The position numbers were made by a program, and so were the translations under genes. From contig JAUVHW010000013.1 in assembly GCA_030593075.1 (NCBI GenBank), positions 1 through 32,132 on the forward strand: DNA of 32,132 nucleotides. The letters are read 5' to 3'. Of the stretch, positions 1 through 7,387 are shown in pieces. Each line of letters opens with the position of its first letter. Positions within the stretch are counted from its first letter, which is position 1. The notes under the pieces were generated by a model, which saw only the letters and a list, made by a program, of their open reading frames with translations, searched no databases and had not been told where the DNA came from. This DNA comes from Ardenticatenales bacterium (GTDB lineage: Bacteria; Chloroflexota; Anaerolineae; Promineifilales; UBA4811).

Positions 1-1
1 G

Positions 2-250
2 CTTCTCATCCAGCAGGCGCTGGGGGAGCTGCTCCAGGGGCGGACCAGCTTTGTGATCGCTCACCGGCTGAGCACGGTGCGGAATGCTGACCGCCTGCTG
101 GTCATCCAGGATGGGCGAATCGTGGAGCGCGGGACTCACGAAGAGCTGCTAGTTCAGGAAGGGGTGTACCGGCAACTGTACGCTAGCCAGTTCCGGCCGG
201 AGGAGGAGGGTCAGTCTCTGGCTCATCCCTCGCCGGACAGAGGGGCTTGA
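2..250 (+). CDS. ABC transporter ATP-binding protein, C-terminal fragment (5' end outside window)
   Basis: Frame open from base 2: [50 protein letters not shown], with the H-loop region and C-terminal signature of ABC exporters. Confidence 0.93.
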   Translation, partial: LLIQQALGELLQGRTSFVIAHRLSTVRNADRLLVIQDGRIVERGTHEELLVQEGVYRQLYASQFRPEEEGQSLAHPSPDRGA

Positions 251-337
251 GGGAAGGGCCGAAGCAGTCCAGCCCAGCAGTGAGCACGGGGCGCAGGTTT
301 CCTTCGCAGTACGCGAGCGCCTAGGGCAACCCCCACC

Positions 338-949
338 ATGCACAGGATCCGCGTCCGGTTCGGCAAAGGGGGACCAATGCGCTTCACGGGGCACCTAGAC
401 CTGGCGCGCGCCTGGGAGCGGCTGCTGCGGCGAGACGGCCTACCGGTAGCCTACTCCAAAGGGTACAACCCCCGGCCGCGCCTTAACCTGGCGGCCGCGC
501 TACCGCTAGGCATCACCAGCGAGTGCGAGGTCATGGACCTCTGGCTGGAAGAAGCCGTCCCATTGGAGGAACTACCGGCCCGCCTGTCGGCGGCCGCGCC
601 GCCCGGGCTGACCATCCACTCCGTCGAGGCAGTGCCCCTCAAGTCGGCCGCGCTCCAGGCGCAGCTGACGGCGGTCGAGTACCGGGCAGCGGTTGACCCG
701 GACCCGGAACTGGCGCGCCGGGTCGACGCGCTGCTGGCTGCCGCCTCTCTCCCACGGGAACGGCGCGGCAAGACCTACGATCTGCGGCCGCTGGTGGAGT
801 CGGTGTGGACGGAGGGTGGGGCGCTGTGGATGCGGCTAGCAGCCCGGCCGAGCAACACCGGGCGGCCGGACGAGGTGCTGCGTGCCCTGGGACTGGACCC
901 ACTGGGGGTACAAATCCACCGCACGCGCCTGATCTTCGGCGAGGGCTGA
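338..949 (+). CDS. DUF2344 / TIGR03936-family protein (radical SAM-linked family)
   Basis: N-terminus MHRIRVRFGKGGPMRFTGHLDLARAWERLLRRDGLPVAYSKGYNPRPRL matches the family pattern; 203 aa. Confidence 0.85.
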   Translation: MHRIRVRFGKGGPMRFTGHLDLARAWERLLRRDGLPVAYSKGYNPRPRLNLAAALPLGITSECEVMDLWLEEAVPLEELPARLSAAAPPGLTIHSVEAVPLKSAALQAQLTAVEYRAAVDPDPELARRVDALLAAASLPRERRGKTYDLRPLVESVWTEGGALWMRLAARPSNTGRPDEVLRALGLDPLGVQIHRTRLIFGEG

Positions 950-1016
950 GTCCATGGCTGTGGGGCAACGAGCGGCTGGCGCCGTCGGACCTGCTGCGAT
1001 GCCCCAGAGCAAGAAA

Positions 1017-1051
1017 GAGCCTTGCGGCGGTGAGAGACCGCCGCAAGGCTC
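1017..1051 (-). terminator. Intrinsic terminator between convergent genes, perfect 15-bp stem
   Basis: GAGCCTTGCGGCGGT-GAGAG-ACCGCCGCAAGGCTC; on the minus strand it is followed by TTTCTTGC. Lies between the stop codons of the 338-949 (+) and 1082-1780 (-) genes. Confidence 0.85.
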
Positions 1052-1081
1052 CTGGTTCCAATGGTGGCAGTTCGCGGCCGG

Positions 1082-1780
1082 CTATTCTCCAGCCGGTATC
1101 CTGATCTCCTGCCCAGCGTAGATCCAGTAAGGCCAGGGTATGTCGTTGTAGGCAGCCACCGTCTCGAAAGAAAGGCCGTACTCGAGCGCAATGCGGAAGA
1201 GGTCATCTCCGGGCTCAACCACGTGAACCAACTCTCCGGTGACCGCCTCCATCTCGGGCGCCACGGAGCCAGGCACAGGGATAACGAGTTCCTGGCCGAC
1301 CTCTAACTGGTGCAGGTTCACGATTCCGTTGCGGGCGGCGAGCTCCTCCAGAGAGACTCCGTAGCTGCCTGCAATGCTCACCAGGGTATCTCCCGGGAGA
1401 ACGACGTGGACCTCCTCCTCGGCCGGCAGCGCGGTGGGAACCGGCGCAGGTTCGGGAGCCGGTTCCGTTGGCAGCGCCGGCACGGCCGTAGCCTCAGGCG
1501 TGGGAGGCACGGGCGTTGGTTCCACTGTCGGCTGGTCACTCACCGCTGCCTCGACCGTGACCTCGAGGTCCTCCGCAACCGGCTCAGCCGCGGGTGCAAA
1601 CGCCGTGGGCATGACCTGTACCGGCCTATCTTCCCCCTCTTCCCCCCTACCAGCTATGTCTATGGAATCCGCTTTGCTAGCGGACCGATAACACCCCACC
1701 AGCAACAGCGGTCCAAGAAGCACCAGGACCGCCAGCCGGTATCTGAGGGCTGACTTGAGCCCCATGATCGCCTCCTGCAA
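1082..1780 (-). CDS. LysM-domain lipoprotein (two LysM repeats, Pro/Thr-rich linker)
   Basis: Signal peptide plus lipobox-like LLLVGC; two LysM repeats (VHVVLPGDTLVSIAGSYGVSLEELAARNGI..., VHVVEPGDDLFRIALEYGLSFETVAAYNDI...); SD aggagg upstream of ATG. Confidence 0.9.
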   Translation of the reverse strand: MQEAIMGLKSALRYRLAVLVLLGPLLLVGCYRSASKADSIDIAGRGEEGEDRPVQVMPTAFAPAAEPVAEDLEVTVEAAVSDQPTVEPTPVPPTPEATAVPALPTEPAPEPAPVPTALPAEEEVHVVLPGDTLVSIAGSYGVSLEELAARNGIVNLHQLEVGQELVIPVPGSVAPEMEAVTGELVHVVEPGDDLFRIALEYGLSFETVAAYNDIPWPYWIYAGQEIRIPAGE

Positions 1781-1949
1781 ATCACCTGCGCCAGCTCAGC
1801 TGCCGCCGGGCCCTACTTTATGTCGAGTTATGGCTCGGCGTGTGGCGAGCGCAGTGTCAAGATGCCAACTAGTGCATTGATTTGCAAGAATTATGCCAGG
1901 CCGCACCGCCCTCCAGGCTGGCGCCGTGCCCGACACAAGAGGCGACAAG

Positions 1950-2357
1950 TCAGCTCCCTTGGCTCATGACCGGCCGGAACTTGTAACCATAGACTATCAT
2001 CCCCTGCTCCCCCTCGGCGCGCAGCCGCCGGGTCACCATCTCCACCGGCATTCCAATCTCCGGCTCCTGGTCGCCCAGGTCCGTGAGCTGGGCAGTGAGC
2101 ATGGGGCCTTCGTCCAGCTTGACCAGAGCAACCGTGTAAGGAGCATACTCCTCGTAGCCGGCCGGGGCGCTGTAGACCGTGCTGTGGGAGTACACCTGAC
2201 CCCGGCCGCTGAAGGTGTACTGCTCGTGTGCTGGCTCCGCACACGAGGGGCAGACATCCCGCGGGGGGAACAGCTTGACCCCGCATTGGTCGCACACCTC
2301 TCCAACCAGGCCATAGCGCTGGTTCTGCAGTCGCCAGTGTCGCGGAAGTTCCATCAT
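1950..2357 (-). CDS. DUF35 Zn-ribbon / OB-fold protein (acyl-CoA-associated)
   Basis: CDQCGVKLFPPRDVCPSC rubredoxin-like knuckle followed by an OB-fold-like segment; sits in an operon with thiolase-like and HMG-CoA synthase genes. Confidence 0.9.
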   Translation of the reverse strand: MMELPRHWRLQNQRYGLVGEVCDQCGVKLFPPRDVCPSCAEPAHEQYTFSGRGQVYSHSTVYSAPAGYEEYAPYTVALVKLDEGPMLTAQLTDLGDQEPEIGMPVEMVTRRLRAEGEQGMIVYGYKFRPVMSQGS

Positions 2358-2396
2358 ACGCCTCCATCTGGGTGTTTGGGTCTCCCCATCACCCCA

Positions 2397-3554
2397 CTAC
2401 TCAATGGACTCCAGTATATGCACCACAGCGGTGCCGCCAGACCCGCCAACGTTGAGGGTCATCCCCCGGCGGGCGTTGGGCACCTGACAATCTCCGGCCG
2501 CGCCGCGGAGCTGCTGCACGACCTCAACCGCCTGATAGACGCCCGTACCACCACCAACATCGCCCCGCGCCTTCAACCCGCCGCAGGTGCTGATGGGAAT
2601 TCGCCCTTGCGGGCCAATGTCCCCGTTCTTTGCCAGGGTCCATCCTTCACCGCGCTGGGCGAACCCAGCTGCCTCCAGCTGTAGCGCGGCAAACACGGTG
2701 AATGAATCGTGAAGCTCCAGCAGGTCAATGTCACCCGGGACGACACCGGCCGCGTGGTATGCCCGGCCGGCAGCGGTGTTGGCGGCCGCCAGAACGAGCG
2801 GGTCGGCCCTATCGTGAAGGGCCGGCGCATCGGTGACCAAGGAAGAAGCCGCCACCCGAACCGGACTGGGGACCATGTCCTTGGCCATTTCGGTCGGGCA
2901 GAGCACGACGGCCGCCGCACCATCGCCGGCCGGCGCCGAGTCAAAGAGGTTCACTGGGTCAGCCACCATGGACCCCTTGACGAAGGAGCTGGCCTTGAGC
3001 GGGCGGCGGAACATGGCGTACGGGTTGCCCACGGCATTGGCGTGCGCGTTGACACTAAAGCCCGCCATGTCGGCCAGTTCCACGCCGTTCTCATGCATGT
3101 AGCGGCGCATCAGCAGCGCCCCGAGGGCGGCCGAGGTGACGCCGTGCACCGCCTCATGGTCGGCATCGGCCGCCGCAACCTGGGCAGTCGTCCCAGAGGC
3201 GCCAACCATGTCGGTCACCTTTTCGACGCCCACCACCAGCACTACCTCGGCCGCCCCGCTCCGCACCGCCAGCACAGCTTGCCGCAGCGCCGCTCCGCCG
3301 GAGGCGTCGGCAGCCTCTACTGTCACCGCCTCCACCCCGCGCAGGCCGGCAAAGTCGACAATCAGCGCTCCCAGGTGCTGCTGGCGAGAAAGCGCGCCGG
3401 CGAGCATGTTGCCCACATAGACCGCCTCAACCGCCTCAGTGCCAGCATCCGCCAGCGCCGCATGGATCGCTTCCCACGCCAGGTGGCGCAGCGACGTCGT
3501 CCAGTGTTCGCCCACCTTGGTCTGGCCAATCCCGATGACGCTTACGTCTCTCAC
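2397..3554 (-). CDS. Thiolase-like protein (archaeal acetoacetyl-CoA thiolase-related), substituted active-site motifs
   Basis: VRDVSVIGIGQTKVGEHW...VYVGNMLAGALSRQQHLGALIVDFAGL...HDSFTVFAALQ...LNVGGSGGTAVVHIL. GTG start at 3554 preferred over the 3608 ORF start because the HMGS stop is at 3565. Confidence 0.88.
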   Translation of the reverse strand: MRDVSVIGIGQTKVGEHWTTSLRHLAWEAIHAALADAGTEAVEAVYVGNMLAGALSRQQHLGALIVDFAGLRGVEAVTVEAADASGGAALRQAVLAVRSGAAEVVLVVGVEKVTDMVGASGTTAQVAAADADHEAVHGVTSAALGALLMRRYMHENGVELADMAGFSVNAHANAVGNPYAMFRRPLKASSFVKGSMVADPVNLFDSAPAGDGAAAVVLCPTEMAKDMVPSPVRVAASSLVTDAPALHDRADPLVLAAANTAAGRAYHAAGVVPGDIDLLELHDSFTVFAALQLEAAGFAQRGEGWTLAKNGDIGPQGRIPISTCGGLKARGDVGGGTGVYQAVEVVQQLRGAAGDCQVPNARRGMTLNVGGSGGTAVVHILESIE

Positions 3555-3564
3555 GGGGCCGCCC

Positions 3565-4680
3565 TCACTTGGTCCGCAGCTTGCGCCGGTAGCGGGTGTA
3601 GGTGGCATAGTCGATCTCGGTGCGCCGAGCCACGTAATCCCGCGTCATCGGGGCTCCGTCGCGCCGTTCCAGGACCTTGTCTGTCACCGTCAGGTCGAAC
3701 GCATCTGCGCCGGCGCCGGAGCCATAGGAAACCATCAGTATGCGATCGTCAGGCTGGGTTATGTCCAGAATGCCCGTCAACCCTACCATGCACGACCCAG
3801 CGTAAGTGTTGCCAATGTCGCCCACCAGCAGACCGGGGGCAGTCTGTTCCTGCTCGAAACCCAGCATCTTGGCAGCCCGCTGCGGGAACTTGAGGTTGGG
3901 CTGATGGAACACAGCCCAAGTGTAATCCGACGCACTGGTCTCCAGCGCCTCCATCAGAGCCTTGGCGGCCGAGAGCGTGTGGTTGAAATAGCCCGGTTCG
4001 CCGGTGAAGCGATCGCCGTGCGAAGGATAGCTATCGTCCGGCCGGCGCCAGAAATCGGGCGTGTCCGTGACGTACGAGTAGGAAGCCGAGATGGTAGCCA
4101 GCGACTCCTCGGCCGGGCCAATCAAGATTGCAGCGCCGCCAGCGGCGGCCGTGTATTCCAGAGCGTCGCCCGGGCGGCTCTGAGCGGTGTCCATCCCAAT
4201 ACAGAGCGCATAGCGAGCCATGGCCGCCCCCACCAGGCCAATGGCGGCCTGCATCGCTTCGGTGCCCGCCTTGCAGGCAAACTCCCAGTCGGCCGCCTGG
4301 GTGTTGGGAACCGCGCCAATCGCTTCGGCCACGATGGTGCTGGTGGGCTTGACCGCATAGGGGTGGGATTCGCTTCCCACCCAGACAGCGCGGATGAGAG
4401 CCGGATCGATCCCGGCCCGCTTGAGCGCATTGCGCGCCGCCTCGACGGACATGGTCGCAACGTCCTCGTCCAGGCCAGGCACCGCCTTTTCGCGGACGGG
4501 AAGTCCCCCTTTGCCGTCGGTCCAGATGCGGGCGACTTCGCTGGCGGGAAGCCGGTAGCGCGGGATGTACGCACCATACCCCACAATGCCTACTGGGTAG
4601 TGCGGCCGCATCAGAGGCGACACTCCGACGGCAGGATGCGCTGCCGGGTGCGTGCTCTGCGCCGGTGCAGTGCCGCTCAT
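3565..4680 (-). CDS. Hydroxymethylglutaryl-CoA synthase (archaeal type)
   Basis: [44 protein letters not shown] (active-site Cys), [26 protein letters not shown] overlaps the upstream TGA (ATGA). Confidence 0.94.
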   Translation of the reverse strand: MSGTAPAQSTHPAAHPAVGVSPLMRPHYPVGIVGYGAYIPRYRLPASEVARIWTDGKGGLPVREKAVPGLDEDVATMSVEAARNALKRAGIDPALIRAVWVGSESHPYAVKPTSTIVAEAIGAVPNTQAADWEFACKAGTEAMQAAIGLVGAAMARYALCIGMDTAQSRPGDALEYTAAAGGAAILIGPAEESLATISASYSYVTDTPDFWRRPDDSYPSHGDRFTGEPGYFNHTLSAAKALMEALETSASDYTWAVFHQPNLKFPQRAAKMLGFEQEQTAPGLLVGDIGNTYAGSCMVGLTGILDITQPDDRILMVSYGSGAGADAFDLTVTDKVLERRDGAPMTRDYVARRTEIDYATYTRYRRKLRTK

Positions 4681-5276
4681 TGCAAGTCGCTCCTCACCAA
4701 CTCCTCGGCCCGCTCCAAACGAATAGTGCCCTCGTCGATCATCTGTCGAGCGACCTGGGATACCTGGTCGCCGGCCGCCCCCGCTGCGCTGGCGAGCTGG
4801 CGGGCGTGCAGGCGCATGTGCCCGGCTTGAATGCCGGCCGTGGCCAAGGCGCGCAGGGCTGCCAGGTTCTGGGCCAGGCCAACGGCCGCCATGACTTCGG
4901 CAAGCTCGCGGGCGGTGCTGACACCCAGGACCTTGAGCGCCACCCGAGCACCGGGGTGAACGCGCGTGGCTCCTCCCACGATGCCGACCGCCAAGGGGAG
5001 TTCGAGCCGGCCGCGCAGATCACCCGCCTCATCCTGCCACCACTTGCTGAGTGGCCGGTAGTGTCCATTCCTCGCAGCATAGGCGTGGGCTCCTGCTTCG
5101 ACCGCGCGCCAGTCGTTCCCGGTCGCCAGCACCACGGCGTCAATCCCGTTCATTATCCCCTTGTTGTGGGTGGCGGCGCGGTAGGGGTCGGCCGCTGCAA
5201 ACGCATAGGCCTCCACGATCCTCTCGACAACCAGGGAGCCGGGAGTATCTCCGGCCGCCAGCAGGGCGGCCGGCAC
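4677..5276 (-). CDS. HMG-CoA reductase (class II-like), C-terminal portion downstream of the in-frame TAG
   Basis: [37 protein letters not shown]...[12 protein letters not shown]...[11 protein letters not shown]. Same frame as the upstream ORF 5301-5963. GTG start is only a possible re-initiation site. Confidence 0.85.
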   Translation of the reverse strand: MPAALLAAGDTPGSLVVERIVEAYAFAAADPYRAATHNKGIMNGIDAVVLATGNDWRAVEAGAHAYAARNGHYRPLSKWWQDEAGDLRGRLELPLAVGIVGGATRVHPGARVALKVLGVSTARELAEVMAAVGLAQNLAALRALATAGIQAGHMRLHARQLASAAGAAGDQVSQVARQMIDEGTIRLERAEELVRSDLQ

Positions 5277-5300
5277 ACGCCCCTCGGCCCAGGCCAGCCG

Positions 5301-5963
5301 CTAATCAGCCAGGTTAGATAGGATGCGGAGGTTGACTCTCCCACCGGTGAGCTGCTCGATTCGGGGGGTCAGCGCCTCGCACGCCGTGTTGACTGTGTTG
5401 GCGCCCATCGCGTCCCGGCAGTCGTACAGCAACTCGACCACCATCATTGGGTCGGCTTCGGTGTCGGGCAGGTGCCGGACGCGCACATCTCGCGCTCCCC
5501 CGCCCAACTCAACGACCACCGGGTCCAACTCGTCGGCCTGCGCCATGAGTCCCGCCTTGGCCGAGAGCACGGCCGCCTCAGCCGCGGCGGGATCCTCCAC
5601 CCCCAACACCTGTATCTGGCCTATCATCACCGGTTCAGATGACGACGCGGAGATGCCCCTAGCCTCCCGAAGCAGCTTCGCAGCGTGGCTGGCGCCAGCC
5701 ACCACCGACGGCTCCTCGACCACCATGGGCACCAGGTAGTCGCGGCCGTTAATGCGAAAGTTGGCAGCCACGCCCATCGGCAAGGCATAGGTGCCCACAA
5801 CGTTCTCTATCATCAGGTCGGCCTGCTCGGGCTTGAGCCCCATCATGCCCTGCAGCACCGCTTGCTCGTCAGGCGACAGGCCAGCCCACTGGGCTACCTG
5901 CGTTGCCCGCTCCACAAGAGGGCTATTGTATAGGCCGGGTATGCGTGATGTGGCTGAGGCCAC
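5301..5963 (-). CDS. HMG-CoA reductase (class II-like), N-terminal portion, ending at in-frame TAG
   Basis: TSRIPGLYNSPLVERATQVAQWAGLS...MIENVVGTYALPMGVAANF...VNLRILSNLAD*. GTG start with GAGGAG SD upstream. Reading continues in frame after TAG as [14 protein letters not shown]... Confidence 0.88.
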   Translation of the reverse strand: MASATSRIPGLYNSPLVERATQVAQWAGLSPDEQAVLQGMMGLKPEQADLMIENVVGTYALPMGVAANFRINGRDYLVPMVVEEPSVVAGASHAAKLLREARGISASSSEPVMIGQIQVLGVEDPAAAEAAVLSAKAGLMAQADELDPVVVELGGGARDVRVRHLPDTEADPMMVVELLYDCRDAMGANTVNTACEALTPRIEQLTGGRVNLRILSNLAD

Positions 5964-5981
5964 CTCTGGCTCCTCACAAAC

Positions 5982-6008
5982 AGAAAGGCCCAGTAGTTAC
6001 AGGGCCCT
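5982..6008 (-). terminator. Terminator-like hairpin in the leader of the HMG-CoA reductase gene (possible attenuator)
   Basis: Minus strand: GGCCC-TGTAACTACT-GGGCC followed by TTTCTGTTTGT, then the GAGGAG SD. Confidence 0.5.
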
Positions 6009-6062
6009 CTCAAGAATACCGACAATAATAAACGATCTATGCTGTCAAAAACTACCAGATAT

Positions 6063-6079
6063 CTGCCAGCAAGTGGCAG
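6063..6079 (-). terminator. Hairpin after polysaccharide deacetylase gene
   Basis: CTGCCA-GCAAG-TGGCAG inverted repeat; on the minus strand a TTTTT run lies a few nt downstream. Confidence 0.4.
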
Positions 6080-6082
6080 GAA

Positions 6083-6124
6083 GCGACAGGCGGCCCGCAA
6101 CAGGCGGCTAGCGATAGGCGGCCG
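6083..6124. repeat. Three tandem copies of a 14-bp unit
   Basis: GCGACAGGCGGCCC / GCAACAGGCGGCTA / GCGATAGGCGGCCG, period exactly 14, intergenic. Confidence 0.75.
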
Positions 6125-6134
6125 CTGCCCCGAG

Positions 6135-7175
6135 CTAGTCGCCCAGCTTGGCGGCGAGGATGGCGGCAGTGTCGCCACCTCTCACCCGAATGCGGAGAAG
6201 CTCATAGCGGTCCTCCCAGATGTGGTGGGAGCCGGACCAGATGGTGACGGCACCCCACATGTTGATCTCCTTGAGGAACTCTATGACCTGCTCGTCGTAC
6301 CGGCTATGAGGGTAGGCAAAGAAGCGGGGGTAGTGGCCCGTGTGCCCCTGGATCGATTGCACGCTGCCCAGGATCTCCCAGACCAGGGAGTCGCGATCAG
6401 CGCCCTGCAGATTGGGATGGCTTCGGCTGTGCGGCTCAATGTCCATTCCGGCGGCAGCCATCTCCTCAATCTGAGACCAGGTCATGTACCGCTCCGAGTT
6501 GTGGTCCATCGGCTCGGTGAGGACAAAGAAGGTAGCGGTAAAGCCGTACTCCAGGAGCAGGGGAGAAGCATTCTCATAGTTGTCGCGATAGCCGTCGTCG
6601 AGAGTAATGATGACCGGCTTGTCCGGGAGCGGCCGGCCCCAGGTGAGCGCGTCCATCAAGTGGTAGAGATCGATGCTGGTGTAGCCGGCGGACGTGAGAT
6701 ACGCCAGGTGATCGGCGAAATGGGATGGTGAGACAGAGAGATCCAGCCGGTACTCGTCCGCATCTTCAGGTGGCTCGCTGACATAGTGGTACATCAAGAT
6801 GGGCACCTCGAATTCGCGATACACCCCATCGGGCGTGGGCAGCGGCGTGAAGGTAGGCGTTGGGCTAGGAGTGTAGGTCGGGGACGGCGTATGCGTAGGC
6901 GTCGGAGTCAGGCTCGGCGTCTGGGTGCTGGTCGGCGTCGGACTGGCGGTGCTCGTGACCGTAGACAGACGGCTGGCGGCCGCGGTCGGTGTCCAGGTGG
7001 GCTTGGGAGATGGCGTTGGAGTGGCAGAGGCCTTGGGCAGCAGATCACGGGCCGCTATCACGGCGCCCTTGCGGGTCGGACCGGGGTTGGCTGCCAACAG
7101 CGGTACTGCCACCAGTACAGCCGCCAGGGCGAAGCCCAGGAAGCCGAGTGCTGCCCTGGAGGAGACTCTATTCAC
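6135..7175 (-). CDS. Secreted/anchored polysaccharide deacetylase (CE4-like)
   Basis: VPILMYHYVSE, VIITLDDGYRDNY, FTATFFVLTEP, EPHSRSHPNL; N-terminal hydrophobic anchor and T/P/S linker. The ORF's 7220 start overlaps a good -10 box, so GTG at 7175 is preferred. Confidence 0.88.
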   Translation of the reverse strand: MNRVSSRAALGFLGFALAAVLVAVPLLAANPGPTRKGAVIAARDLLPKASATPTPSPKPTWTPTAAASRLSTVTSTASPTPTSTQTPSLTPTPTHTPSPTYTPSPTPTFTPLPTPDGVYREFEVPILMYHYVSEPPEDADEYRLDLSVSPSHFADHLAYLTSAGYTSIDLYHLMDALTWGRPLPDKPVIITLDDGYRDNYENASPLLLEYGFTATFFVLTEPMDHNSERYMTWSQIEEMAAAGMDIEPHSRSHPNLQGADRDSLVWEILGSVQSIQGHTGHYPRFFAYPHSRYDEQVIEFLKEINMWGAVTIWSGSHHIWEDRYELLRIRVRGGDTAAILAAKLGD

Positions 7176-7208
7176 GACGATCCACTTGAATAACGAGATT
7201 GCTCGCAG

Positions 7209-7236
7209 ATTATAGAACACAAAGAACGCGAGTCAA
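7209..7236 (-). promoter_or_regulatory. Sigma70-like promoter for polysaccharide deacetylase
   Basis: Minus strand TTGACT-N16-TATAAT. Confidence 0.65.
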
Positions 7237-7387
7237 GGCTCAGCGCCGGCCGAGAGGGTGCCGAAAACAGATGTGGCGCCATTCCGGCTGCAGTTCTGCG
7301 CTGCGAGGGGGAGACAGGGAGCCCTTGGCGGGCTGATATCCAGCAGCCTCATACCCAGGTGTTGGAAGGTAAGGTACAATTCCCGCT

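Noticed and set aside
2709-4830. Long plus-strand ORFs (394 and 463 aa) opposite the thiolase/HMGS genes
   Set aside because: Antisense to clearly coding conserved enzymes; composition is Arg/Gly/His-rich as expected from GC-rich shadow frames; no family motif.
4677-5963. Two HMGR pieces as a frameshift
   Set aside because: Both ORFs are in the same frame; the interruption is a single TAG codon with no indel.
6820-7030. Repetitive GG-rich stretch within the deacetylase gene
   Set aside because: Explained by the Thr/Pro/Ser linker (TPTPSPTPT...), also seen in the LysM and GH-like proteins; ordinary low-complexity coding DNA.
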